Shown: in pieces, positions 9,236-17,653 of the stretch | How positions within the stretch are numbered: the first letter of the stretch is position 1 | Layout: every line of letters starts with the position of its first letter | Assembly: GCF_000422645.1 (NCBI RefSeq) | Contig: NZ_AUGL01000016.1 | Span: 1-64,000, forward strand | Direction: 5' to 3' | DNA length: 64,000 nucleotides | Source of the DNA: Ferrimonas futtsuensis DSM 18154 | GTDB lineage: Bacteria; Pseudomonadota; Gammaproteobacteria; Enterobacterales; Shewanellaceae | Notes under the pieces: generated by a model | The model's database searches: none | Seen by the model: only the letters and a program-made list of their open reading frames with translations | What the model was told of the DNA's origin: nothing | Program-made: the position numbers and the translations under genes

Positions 9236-10444
9236 ATGACAAGTATTAAAAAAGTCGTGCTGGCCTACTCCGGCGGCCTGGACACCTCCGCCATCATCCC
9301 CTACCTGAAGGAGCAGTATGACTGCGAGGTGGTCGCCTTCGTGGCCGATGTGGGCCAGGGGGCTGACGAGCTGGAAGGGGTGGAGGAGAAGGCCCTGGCC
9401 TCCGGTGCCTCCAGTTGCCACGTGGTGGACCTCAAGGATGAGTTTGTGGCCGACTACATCAACCCCATTCTCAAGACCGGCGCCCTGTATGAGGGCACCT
9501 ACCTGCTGGGCACCGCCATGGCCCGGCCCATCATCGCCAAGGCCCAGGTGGAGCTGGCGCTGCAAGTGGGGGCCGATGCGGTGTCCCACGGCTGTACCGG
9601 CAAGGGCAATGACCAGGTGCGCTTCGAGTCCACCTACGCCGCCCTGGCGCCTCAGCTGAAGGTGATCGCCCCCTGGCGCGACTGGACCATGAAGTCCCGG
9701 ACCGATCTGCTGAACTACCTGGCCAGCAAGAACATCCCCACCACCGCCAGTGCCGAGAAGATCTACAGCCGGGATGCCAACTGCTGGCACATCTCCCACG
9801 AGGGGGGCGAGTTGGAGGATCCTGCCTGTGAGCCTACCGAGCAGGTGTGGACCTGGAGCGTCTCCCCGGAGCAGGCCCCGGATAAGGCTGAGTACGTCAC
9901 CCTGGCGTTCGAGGCCGGTGTGCTGACCCAGGTCAACGGCGAGGCGATGACCCCCTACAACGCCCTGGTGCTGTTGAACGAGCTGGGTGCCAAGAATGGC
10001 GTCGGCCGCATCGACATCGTCGAGAACCGGCTGGTGGGGATGAAGTCCCGTGGCTGCTATGAAACTCCCGGGGGCACCATAGTCAATGCCGCCCTGCGTG
10101 GCCTGGAGACCCTGGTGCTGGACAAGTCCGCCTTTAAGTTCCGTGAGCAGGTGGGCCTGGAGTTCTCCCATGTCCTCTATGACGGCCGCTGGTTTACCCC
10201 GGTGTCCAAGGCGCTGCTGGCGGCGGCCACCAGCCTGGCCGAGCCCCTGACCGGTGAGATCACCGTCAAGCTGTACAAGGGCCAGGCGGTGGTGGTGAAG
10301 CGCTCCAGCCCCAACAGCCTCTACTCCGAAGCCTTCTCCACCTTCGAGGAGGATGAGGTGTACAACCAGAAGCATGCCGAAGGCTTTATCCGGCTGTTCT
10401 CCCTCTCCAGCCGGATCTCGGCCCTGCATAAGGAGCAAAACTGA
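9236..10444 (+). CDS. argG: Argininosuccinate synthase
   Basis: ArgG (402 aa) condenses citrulline and aspartate with ATP. The N-type ATP pyrophosphatase loop AYSGGLDTS is near residues 9-17. [13 protein letters not shown] and the tetramer-forming [17 protein letters not shown] segment are conserved. This is the type I length, unlike the longer E. coli enzyme (about 447 aa). argH starts 2 nt after the stop, so the pair is tightly coupled. Confidence 0.98.
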   Translation: MTSIKKVVLAYSGGLDTSAIIPYLKEQYDCEVVAFVADVGQGADELEGVEEKALASGASSCHVVDLKDEFVADYINPILKTGALYEGTYLLGTAMARPIIAKAQVELALQVGADAVSHGCTGKGNDQVRFESTYAALAPQLKVIAPWRDWTMKSRTDLLNYLASKNIPTTASAEKIYSRDANCWHISHEGGELEDPACEPTEQVWTWSVSPEQAPDKAEYVTLAFEAGVLTQVNGEAMTPYNALVLLNELGAKNGVGRIDIVENRLVGMKSRGCYETPGGTIVNAALRGLETLVLDKSAFKFREQVGLEFSHVLYDGRWFTPVSKALLAAATSLAEPLTGEITVKLYKGQAVVVKRSSPNSLYSEAFSTFEEDEVYNQKHAEGFIRLFSLSSRISALHKEQN

Positions 10445-10445
10445 T

Positions 10446-12332
10446 ATGGCGCTATGGGGTGGACGGTTCAGCGGCGCAGCAGACAGCCGCTTCAAGCAGT
10501 TTAATGACTCCCTGCCGGTGGATTACCGCCTGGTGCAGCAAGACATCACCGGGTCCATCGCCTGGGCCGGTGCCCTGGTGCAGGTGGGAGTGCTCGATGA
10601 GTTGGAGCACGGTCAGCTGATCCGTGCCCTGCACCAACTGGCCGAGGAGGTGACCGATGAGCAGATCCTGGCGTCCGGTGCCGAGGATATCCACAGCTTT
10701 GTGGAGCAACAGCTGATCGCCAAGGTGGGCGATCTGGGCAAGAAACTGCATACCGGCCGCTCCCGTAACGACCAGGTGGCCACGGATCTCAAGCTGTGGT
10801 GCAAGGACCAGGGCCAGGAACTGGTTGAAGCCCTGGTCAAGGCCCAGCAGCAGTTGCTGACCCTGGCAGAGCGGGAAGCGCAGACCGTGTTGCCCGGCTA
10901 CACCCACCTGCAGCGGGCTCAGCCCATCACCTTCGGCCACTGGTGCCTGTGCTATGTGGAGATGCTGGAGCGGGACCTGACCCGGCTTAAGGACGCCCTG
11001 ACCCGGCTGGACACCTGCCCCCTGGGCTGTGGCGCCCTGGCGGGCACCGCCTACCCGGTGGATCGTTTCGCCCTGGCGGCGGAGCTGGGGTTCCGGGGGC
11101 CGGTGACCAACAGCCTGGACGCGGTCTCCGACCGGGATCACGTGGTGGAGCTGTGCAGCGCCGCCGCCACCTCCATGATGCACCTGTCGCGGATGGCGGA
11201 GGACCTGATCTTCTACAACAGCGGTGAAGCGGGCTTCATCGAACTGTCCGACGCGGTGACCTCAGGTTCCTCGCTGATGCCTCAGAAGAAGAACCCTGAT
11301 GCCCTGGAGCTGATCCGCGGTAAGGCGGGCCGGGTCTACGGTGCGCTGATGGGGATCCTGACCACCATGAAGGCCCTGCCCATGGCGTATAACAAGGATA
11401 TGCAGGAGGACAAGGAGGGGCTGTTCGACGCCATCGACTCCTGGCTGATGTGTCTGGATATGCTGACCCTGGTGCTGGAAGGGGTGAAGGTGAACAGCCA
11501 GCGCACCCTGGCGGCGGCGCAGCAGGGGTATGCCAATGCCACCGAGCTGGCGGACTATCTGGTGGCCAAAGGGATCCCCTTCCGGGAGGCCCACCACATC
11601 GTTGGCGAGGTGGTGCTGGGGGCCATCGCCCAGGGCAAGGCCCTGGAAGATTTCACCCTGCAGGAGCTGCAGGAGTACAGCGACACCATCGAATCCGATG
11701 TCTACCAGCACCTGACCATCGAGGCGACCCTGGCCAAGCGGGAAGCCCTGGGCGGCACCTCCATCAAGCAGGTGCAGCAGGCCCTGGCGCTGCAGACCGT
11801 GTCTCAGATCGAGGTGCCCGCCATCGAGGAGGCCCTGGGAGCCAGTCAGCAGCGGCTCAATGCCCACGTGGCGGAGATGCTGATGGTTCGTCCCGCCCGG
11901 CTCTCCGATGTGGACGCCATCACCGGCATCAACGATCACTGGGCGGAGAAGGGGGAAACCCTGCCGCGCAGCCGGGATCAGGTGCTGCGGGACATTCTCG
12001 ACTTTGCCGTGGCGGAAACCGACGGCCAGGTGGTGGGGTGTGCCTCTCTCTACATCTACGAAACCGGGTTGGCGGAGATGCGCTCCCTGGGGGTCTCCAA
12101 TGAGCACCAGGGGCATGGTCAGGGCAAGGCCCTGGTGGATTACATGCTGCAACGGGCGCGCGAGCTCGAGTTGCAGCGGGTGATTGTCCTCACCCGGGTG
12201 CCCAAGTTCTTTGCCAAGTCCGGCTTCCAGCTGACCGAGATGGAGAGTCTGCCGGAGAAGGTGATGAAGGATTGCGAGCTGTGTCCGCGCAAACACGCCT
12301 GTGATGAGGTGGCGATGGAGTACACCTTCTGA
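10446..12332 (+). CDS. argH: Argininosuccinate lyase fused to an N-acetyltransferase (ArgH-ArgA)
   Basis: This 628-aa protein joins two enzymes. Residues about 1-475 are argininosuccinate lyase: WGGRFS at the N-terminus, the [13 protein letters not shown] block, and the fumarase/lyase signature [12 protein letters not shown] from residue 274. Residues about 478-628 form a GNAT domain with [12 protein letters not shown] at its start and the acetyl-CoA loop region around [15 protein letters not shown]. Such ArgH(A) fusions are known from Moritella, Vibrio and other marine gammaproteobacteria, where the extra domain supplies N-acetylglutamate synthase. No separate argA is in the window. A Cys-rich end ([10 protein letters not shown]) follows the GNAT core. 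It is the last gene of the operon, before a strong terminator. Confidence 0.96.
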   Translation: MALWGGRFSGAADSRFKQFNDSLPVDYRLVQQDITGSIAWAGALVQVGVLDELEHGQLIRALHQLAEEVTDEQILASGAEDIHSFVEQQLIAKVGDLGKKLHTGRSRNDQVATDLKLWCKDQGQELVEALVKAQQQLLTLAEREAQTVLPGYTHLQRAQPITFGHWCLCYVEMLERDLTRLKDALTRLDTCPLGCGALAGTAYPVDRFALAAELGFRGPVTNSLDAVSDRDHVVELCSAAATSMMHLSRMAEDLIFYNSGEAGFIELSDAVTSGSSLMPQKKNPDALELIRGKAGRVYGALMGILTTMKALPMAYNKDMQEDKEGLFDAIDSWLMCLDMLTLVLEGVKVNSQRTLAAAQQGYANATELADYLVAKGIPFREAHHIVGEVVLGAIAQGKALEDFTLQELQEYSDTIESDVYQHLTIEATLAKREALGGTSIKQVQQALALQTVSQIEVPAIEEALGASQQRLNAHVAEMLMVRPARLSDVDAITGINDHWAEKGETLPRSRDQVLRDILDFAVAETDGQVVGCASLYIYETGLAEMRSLGVSNEHQGHGQGKALVDYMLQRARELELQRVIVLTRVPKFFAKSGFQLTEMESLPEKVMKDCELCPRKHACDEVAMEYTF

Positions 12333-12351
12333 TTCCGCACCGGATACACAG

Positions 12352-12381
12352 AAAAGGGGACGCCAATGCGTCCCCTTTTTT
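12352..12381. terminator. Bidirectional terminator between argH and mrcA
   Basis: GGGGACG-CCAAT-GCGTCCCC is flanked by AAAA on the left and TTTTTT on the right. It lies between convergent argH and mrcA and can serve both. Confidence 0.92.
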
Positions 12382-12396
12382 ATGGCTTAATCCGGA

Positions 12397-14949
12397 TCAG
12401 AACAGTTCTTCGGTTTCCTGCTCGAACACCGGCTGCTCGCTCTGCTGAGACTCGGCGTACTCTGTCGGCTCGGTGCCGGCGATGAAGAACTCGAACATGG
12501 AGCTGTAGTCGTTACGCCGTGACAGCTTGCCGCTGTCCAGATCGATGCGGGCGGTGACCACCCCTTCCGGCGGCGTGCGGCTCTCGCCGGGAACCCCCTC
12601 GAGGTAATGGTACATAAACTGGTTCCAGGCAGGACCCGCGGTCTTGGCGCCGGACTCGGCGCCGGTGATCTGGCCCCGTGGGCCGTAGTTGTCCCAGGCG
12701 GTGCGGCCCAGTTCGCGGCTGTGATCGTCGAAGCCCACCCAGGCGGTGGCGACGATGCCCGGGCCGTAGCCGGAGAACCAGGTGTCCCTGGACTCGTTGG
12801 TGGTGCCGGTCTTGCCGCCGATGTCCCGGCGCTTGATCAGTTGGGATGCCCGCCAGGCCGTGCCGTTCCAGCCGGTGCCCTTGCTCCAGTCGCCGCCGCC
12901 CCAGACCACGCTGCGCAGGGTGTCTTTGATCAGGAAGGCCACCTGGGGTGAGAGGATCGCTGGCGCCAGCTGTCCCTCTGGGATGGGGCAGATCGCCGCC
13001 AGGCTGTTCTCCTCGAGCTGGGCGGGGTGCGCCAGGGCCTTCTGACAGTCGCCGCAGGCAATTCTGGGTTGGGACTGATAGAGCACCTGATCCAGGGCGG
13101 AGTCCACCCGCTCAATGATGTAGGGGTCCACCTTGAAGCCACCGTTGGCGAAGGTGGCGAAGCCCCGTACCACCTCGAGGGGGGTGGCCACGGCACTGCC
13201 CAGGGCCAGGGACTCGTTGCGGGGCAGGTCGTTGCGGCTGAAACCGAACTTCTGCAGCTGGTCGATGGCGCCGTCGATGCCCACATGGCGCAGGGTGCGC
13301 ACCGCCATGACGTTGACCGACTGGCCCAGCCCCTTGCGTACCCGGGTCGGACCGGTGTAGACGTCTGGCGAGTTCTTCGGGCGCCAGGCGGTGCCCTGGC
13401 TGCGATCCCACTGGTTGATGGGGGCGTTGTTCACCAGAGTGGCCAGGGTGTAGCCATTTTCCAGGGCCGCCGAGTAGATGAAGGGCTTGATGTTGGAGCC
13501 CAGCTGCCGCTTGGCCTGGGTCACCCGGTTGTACTGGTTGTTGCGAAAATCATAGCCACCGACCAGGGCCTTGATCGCCCCTGAGCCCGGATGCATCGCC
13601 ACCAGGGCGCTGCTCACTTCCGGCACCTGGGCCAGCGCCAGGTGGTCAGACAGTTGCCTTACCCAGATCAGATCGCCGCGGCTGAGCACCTCAGTGGCGC
13701 TCTTGATCGCCGGCCCCTGGCGGGTATCGCTGATGAACTCGCGGGCCCAGTTCAGTCCCTTCCAGGGGATGAGCTTGTGCTGGCCGTCGCCGGTCATCAC
13801 CCAGGCCTGCTTCTCCTCCACGCCGGTGACCACCGCCGGCAGCAGGTCTTCCACCGGGGTCACGCTGGCCAGCTTCTCCAGGATCTGTTCCCGGGTCCAG
13901 GTGGGGTCTGCGGTCCCAGCAGCCTGTGGCTGTGCCTCTGCGCCCTCTTCGTCTGCGGGGGCATCTGGCATCTGCCACAGGGAGGCGATGGGGCCCCGGT
14001 AGCCGTGGCGTCGATCGTAGGCGTAGAGGTTATCCCGCACGGACTGCTGAGCCATGCCCTGTGCCTTGGCGCTGATGGTGGTGTACACCTTGTAGCCGCC
14101 GGTGTAGGCCTCCTCTTCGCCGTAACGCTGGACCATGAAGTCTCTGGCCATCTCGGCCACATAGGGGGCGCTCAGCTCGATCTCCGCACCATGATAACGG
14201 GCGGTGACCGGCTCCAGCCGGGCCAGCTCATACTCCTCTTCGGTGATGGAGCCCACCTCCAGCATCCGTCCCAGCACCACGTTTCGGCGCTTGGTGGCTC
14301 GTTGGGGGTTGCGGATGGGATTGGCGGCAGAGGGGGCCTGGGGCAGACCGGCGATCATCGCCATCTGGGCCAGGTCCAGTTCGCCCACCTCCTTGCCGTA
14401 GTACACCTGGGCGGCGGCGCCGACCCCATAGGCCCGGTTCCCCAGGAAGCTGCGGTTGAGGTAGAGCTCGAGAATCTGTTCCTTGCTCAGCAGTTGCTCA
14501 ATCTTCAGGGCGAGGAAGATCTCCTTCACCTTACGGATGTAGGTCTTCTCGCGGGTCAGGAAGAAGTTTCGGGCCACCTGCATGGTGATGGTACTGGCGC
14601 CCTGGGCTTTACGCCCGGTGGTGATCAGCACCACGGCGGCGCGGACCACGCCGATGGGGTCCACCCCCTTGTGCTCGAAGAAGCGGGCATCCTCGGTGGC
14701 CAGGATGGCATTCACCAGCTGGGCAGGGACATCCTCGTAGCGGACCGGGATGCGGCGCTTTTCACCGAACTGGGAGATCAGCTTGCCATCGACGCTGTAG
14801 ATGCGCATCGGGGTCTGCAACTGCACCGTTTTCAGGCTGGCGACATCGGGCAGGGTGGGCGCCACCCAGAAGTAGAGTCCGGCGATCCCCGCCACACCCA
14901 GGAGTCCACAAACCAGGAATATCCAGAAAATTCGCTTTAACCAGCTCAC
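12397..14949 (-). CDS. mrcA: Penicillin-binding protein 1A
   Basis: PBP1a (850 aa) is a bifunctional peptidoglycan synthase of the inner membrane. A single N-terminal membrane anchor spans about residues 7-29. The glycosyltransferase domain follows, with catalytic Glu86 in ATEDARFFEHKGVDP and the QGASTITMQ motif. The transpeptidase domain has the active-site Ser in SNIKPF (near 484), an SVN triad motif, and KTGTTN near 714. Between them is an outer-membrane-pointing domain as in E. coli PBP1a. It is divergent from pilM, the same order as E. coli mrcA-hofM. Its outer-membrane activator LpoA is also in this window. Confidence 0.97.
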   Translation of the reverse strand: MSWLKRIFWIFLVCGLLGVAGIAGLYFWVAPTLPDVASLKTVQLQTPMRIYSVDGKLISQFGEKRRIPVRYEDVPAQLVNAILATEDARFFEHKGVDPIGVVRAAVVLITTGRKAQGASTITMQVARNFFLTREKTYIRKVKEIFLALKIEQLLSKEQILELYLNRSFLGNRAYGVGAAAQVYYGKEVGELDLAQMAMIAGLPQAPSAANPIRNPQRATKRRNVVLGRMLEVGSITEEEYELARLEPVTARYHGAEIELSAPYVAEMARDFMVQRYGEEEAYTGGYKVYTTISAKAQGMAQQSVRDNLYAYDRRHGYRGPIASLWQMPDAPADEEGAEAQPQAAGTADPTWTREQILEKLASVTPVEDLLPAVVTGVEEKQAWVMTGDGQHKLIPWKGLNWAREFISDTRQGPAIKSATEVLSRGDLIWVRQLSDHLALAQVPEVSSALVAMHPGSGAIKALVGGYDFRNNQYNRVTQAKRQLGSNIKPFIYSAALENGYTLATLVNNAPINQWDRSQGTAWRPKNSPDVYTGPTRVRKGLGQSVNVMAVRTLRHVGIDGAIDQLQKFGFSRNDLPRNESLALGSAVATPLEVVRGFATFANGGFKVDPYIIERVDSALDQVLYQSQPRIACGDCQKALAHPAQLEENSLAAICPIPEGQLAPAILSPQVAFLIKDTLRSVVWGGGDWSKGTGWNGTAWRASQLIKRRDIGGKTGTTNESRDTWFSGYGPGIVATAWVGFDDHSRELGRTAWDNYGPRGQITGAESGAKTAGPAWNQFMYHYLEGVPGESRTPPEGVVTARIDLDSGKLSRRNDYSSMFEFFIAGTEPTEYAESQQSEQPVFEQETEELF

Positions 14950-15112
14950 CAGCCACCTACATCAGGGTTAATTTAAGCCCACCAGTATAACGGCTCGGAG
15001 CCGATGCTCAAAAAACAACTAGAGGGAAAATCTGGGCTGAAGCTCAAATATTCGCCGCTGTGCTACGCTCAAGGTACGCAAACGGATTTGCGAAGCAACA
15101 GGATAAGCACGG

Positions 15113-16006
15113 ATGTTTTCTCTGTTTTCCCGGTCGACCTCCTCACTGGTGGGGGTCGACATCGGTTCCACACACCTTAAGGCGGTGATGCTGCAGCAGG
15201 ATGGCAGCGGTTATCGCCTTTCCCTGGCCCACGCCATTCCCATGGAGTCGGACTCCCCTCTGGTGGCCATGTCCCGGCTCAAATCTCTGCTGCCCAAAGG
15301 GGCGACCCGGGCGGCGGCTGCAGTCAGCGGCGCCACGGTGATGACCAAGGTGATCACCATGGATGCCACCCTCTCCGATGAGGAGCTGGAGACCCAGATA
15401 GAGATCGAGGCGGACAACCTGATTCCCTACCCCCTGGATGAGGTCAACCTGGACTTCGAGCCCGTGGCCAATGCTGCCGAGGCAGGGCCGATGGAGGTGC
15501 TGCTCAGTGCCTGTCGCCGGGAGGATGTTCAGTCGCGGGTGGATGCCTTGGCGGAAGCGGGCCTGGTGACCGAGGTGGTGGATGTGGAGGGGTACGCCCT
15601 TGGGCGGGCACAGGCCCTGTTGGAGGACGGTCAGCAGGGCGATGTGGCCCTGGTGGAGGTGGGCGCCTGCAAAAGCCTGCTGGCGATCAATCAGGGTGGG
15701 GAGACCCGGTTTGTCCGGGAGGTCTCCCTGGCCAGGGGCGGGGCCGATGGGCAGATGCCCTGGGTGGACCAGTTGGCTCAGCAGCTGCAGCGCAGCATCC
15801 AGATCTATCTGGGCGGGGCAGAGGGGCGCCGGGTCGAGAGGGTGGTGGTCTGCGGCCACCAGCCAGAGCCGTTGGCTCCTTTGCTGCAGGTGCGCCTGGG
15901 GCTGCCCTGTGAATGCGCCCGGGTAAAGTGCATGGAAGGGATGGATCTGATTGAGCCGGCCCAGTTTCTGCTGGCGGCCGGATTGGCGATGCGGGAGGCC
16001 CCATGA
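15113..16006 (+). CDS. pilM: Type IV pilus assembly protein PilM
   Basis: PilM (297 aa) is the cytoplasmic actin-like protein of the type IV pilus alignment complex; it binds the PilN N-terminus. The FtsA-like nucleotide fold begins with LVGVDIGSTHLKAV (residues 12-25), and EIEADNLIPYPLDEV is the family hallmark. Pseudomonas PilM is about 354 aa, so this one is roughly 55 residues shorter, mostly in the second half, and lies between full PilM and E. coli HofM. It opens a five-gene operon in which every neighbouring pair overlaps by 4 nt. Confidence 0.92.
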   Translation: MFSLFSRSTSSLVGVDIGSTHLKAVMLQQDGSGYRLSLAHAIPMESDSPLVAMSRLKSLLPKGATRAAAAVSGATVMTKVITMDATLSDEELETQIEIEADNLIPYPLDEVNLDFEPVANAAEAGPMEVLLSACRREDVQSRVDALAEAGLVTEVVDVEGYALGRAQALLEDGQQGDVALVEVGACKSLLAINQGGETRFVREVSLARGGADGQMPWVDQLAQQLQRSIQIYLGGAEGRRVERVVVCGHQPEPLAPLLQVRLGLPCECARVKCMEGMDLIEPAQFLLAAGLAMREAP

Positions 16007-16554
16007 GCCGCATCAACCTGCTGCCCTGGCGGGAAACCCTGCGCCAGCGCCAGAAGCGCGACTACCTGATGTTGTTGGCCCTGGTGGCCGGCGCCGCCGC
16101 AACCCTGGTGTTGGGGGTTCATCTGCTGGTTTCCGTTCAGGTGGAGGCTCAACTGGCCCGGAACCACTATCTGCAGCAGGAGATCGCCAGAGTTGAGGCC
16201 AGGATCCGGCAGATGAGTGAGATTGAGCAGCAGAAGAGCGAACTGAATCAGAGGATGGGGTTGATCGTTCGGCTGCAGCAGGAGCGTAATCTGCCGGTGC
16301 ACTTGCTCAATGAGCTCCACCGGGTGGTGGTGCCCGGAGTGATGTTGACCCGGCTGAGGTTGGAGGGCGGACAGCTGCATCTGTCCGGATATTGTGAGTC
16401 CAACAATCAACTGGCGGAGCTGCTGAGAAGAATGGAGGCCTCGCCCTGGCTGATCCGTCCCCGGGTACAACGGGTGCAGGCGGCCGACCAGCAGGCGGTG
16501 CGTCGCCACAGCTTCGAGCTGACCCTGGCGATGAAGCGGGAGGTGTCGGGATGA
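16003..16554 (+). CDS. pilN: Type IV pilus assembly protein PilN
   Basis: PilN (183 aa) is a bitopic inner-membrane protein. The N-terminal cytoplasmic motif INLLPWRE (residues 4-11) is the PilM-binding peptide. One transmembrane helix follows at about residues 22-45, then a periplasmic coiled-coil and a ferredoxin-like domain. It pairs with PilO to link the cytoplasmic ring to the PilP-PilQ outer-membrane complex. ATGA overlaps join it to pilM and pilO. Confidence 0.94.
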   Translation: MSRINLLPWRETLRQRQKRDYLMLLALVAGAAATLVLGVHLLVSVQVEAQLARNHYLQQEIARVEARIRQMSEIEQQKSELNQRMGLIVRLQQERNLPVHLLNELHRVVVPGVMLTRLRLEGGQLHLSGYCESNNQLAELLRRMEASPWLIRPRVQRVQAADQQAVRRHSFELTLAMKREVSG

Positions 16555-17141
16555 CCCTGGAGGAACTGAAGTACCTGGATCTGGAGGGGATAGGTCAATG
16601 GCCGCGCCAGGTCAAATGGGCGGTGGCGCTGACTCTGGCCTTCATTGTGGGGGGCCTGGGGGGGCATTTTCTGGTGGGGGAGGATCTCAGCCGGCTCAGG
16701 GCTGAACAGCAGCAGGAGCAGCAGCTCAGGCAGGTATTCCGGGACAAGTTTCTGTTTTCCGCCCATCTGGAGCGTCATCAGCAACAGCTGGTGCAGGCCC
16801 AGTTGGCCCTGGAGGAGATGCTGGGGATGCTGCCCAAACAGGATGAGATGCCTGGGCTGCTGGATGACATCACCTACCTGGCGACCAGAACCGACCTCAG
16901 GATCCTCAGTATCGGCTGGTTGCCGGAGCAGCCCGGCGAACTCTACGTCACCCTGCCGCTCAAGGTGGAGCTCTCCGGCCACTATCCCCAGTTTGGGGAG
17001 TTTGCCGCCAGCCTGGCGGCGCTGCCGAGGATCGTCAACCTGCAGGACCTGTCCCTGAGCCGGGGAGAGGCCGGGTTGGCCATTGAACTGGTGGCACGAA
17101 CCTACAGGCTGGCACCGGATTCCCGGGAGGAGGAGCCATGA
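16551..17141 (+). CDS. pilO: Type IV pilus assembly protein PilO
   Basis: PilO (196 aa) has one N-terminal transmembrane helix (about 22-45), a coiled coil rich in Gln and Glu (about 48-85), and a periplasmic ferredoxin-like domain. The segment LGMLPKQDEMPGLLDDIT is typical of PilO. It forms heterodimers with PilN. Overlaps of 4 nt on both sides indicate coupled translation with pilN and pilP. Confidence 0.93.
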   Translation: MTLEELKYLDLEGIGQWPRQVKWAVALTLAFIVGGLGGHFLVGEDLSRLRAEQQQEQQLRQVFRDKFLFSAHLERHQQQLVQAQLALEEMLGMLPKQDEMPGLLDDITYLATRTDLRILSIGWLPEQPGELYVTLPLKVELSGHYPQFGEFAASLAALPRIVNLQDLSLSRGEAGLAIELVARTYRLAPDSREEEP

Positions 17142-17653
17142 AGCGAGGGGTGCTGCTCTGTCTCGGATTGCTGGCGGGCTGTGGGGGTGACCTGACCGAT
17201 CTGGAAGCCTATGTGCGCCAGGTCCAGGCCAATCCGCCCCCCTTCCAGGGGCAATCCCCCACCATGCCCAGCTTCCATCGGGTGAATTATGAGCCGGGGG
17301 GACGCCCCAGCCCCTTCGTGGATGTCGCCCGCCCGGGGTCCGAGGCCAGGGCCGGCCGTCCGGGGTGCCTGGGGCCGCTGCCCGGGCCGGTGCCCCCTCT
17401 GGCTCGGGTGGCGTTGGATTCCCTGTCGATGCGCGGCACCCTGATGGAGGATGAGCAGCGCTGGGCCCTGATTCAGAGCAGCGACGGCCGCATTCACAGA
17501 GTCAAGGTCGGAGACCGGCTGGGCCTGTTCGGGGGCCGGGTGGAGCGCATCGGTGAGGCCAGTATCGAGCTGACGGAGCGGGTTGAGCAGGGGATGGGAT
17601 GTTATGTGGAGCGGCAGGCCAGCCTAAGCCTGCCTGAGGGAGAGAGTCTATGA
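17138..17653 (+). CDS. pilP: Type IV pilus lipoprotein PilP
   Basis: PilP (171 aa) is a lipoprotein with the lipobox LLAGC near residue 15. An unstructured Pro-rich linker (about 25-90) leads to a C-terminal beta domain (about 95-171) with MRGTLMEDEQRWALIQ and GRIHRVKVGDRLGLFGG, the PilP signature that contacts PilQ. It overlaps pilO and pilQ by 4 nt each. Confidence 0.93.
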   Translation: MKRGVLLCLGLLAGCGGDLTDLEAYVRQVQANPPPFQGQSPTMPSFHRVNYEPGGRPSPFVDVARPGSEARAGRPGCLGPLPGPVPPLARVALDSLSMRGTLMEDEQRWALIQSSDGRIHRVKVGDRLGLFGGRVERIGEASIELTERVEQGMGCYVERQASLSLPEGESL

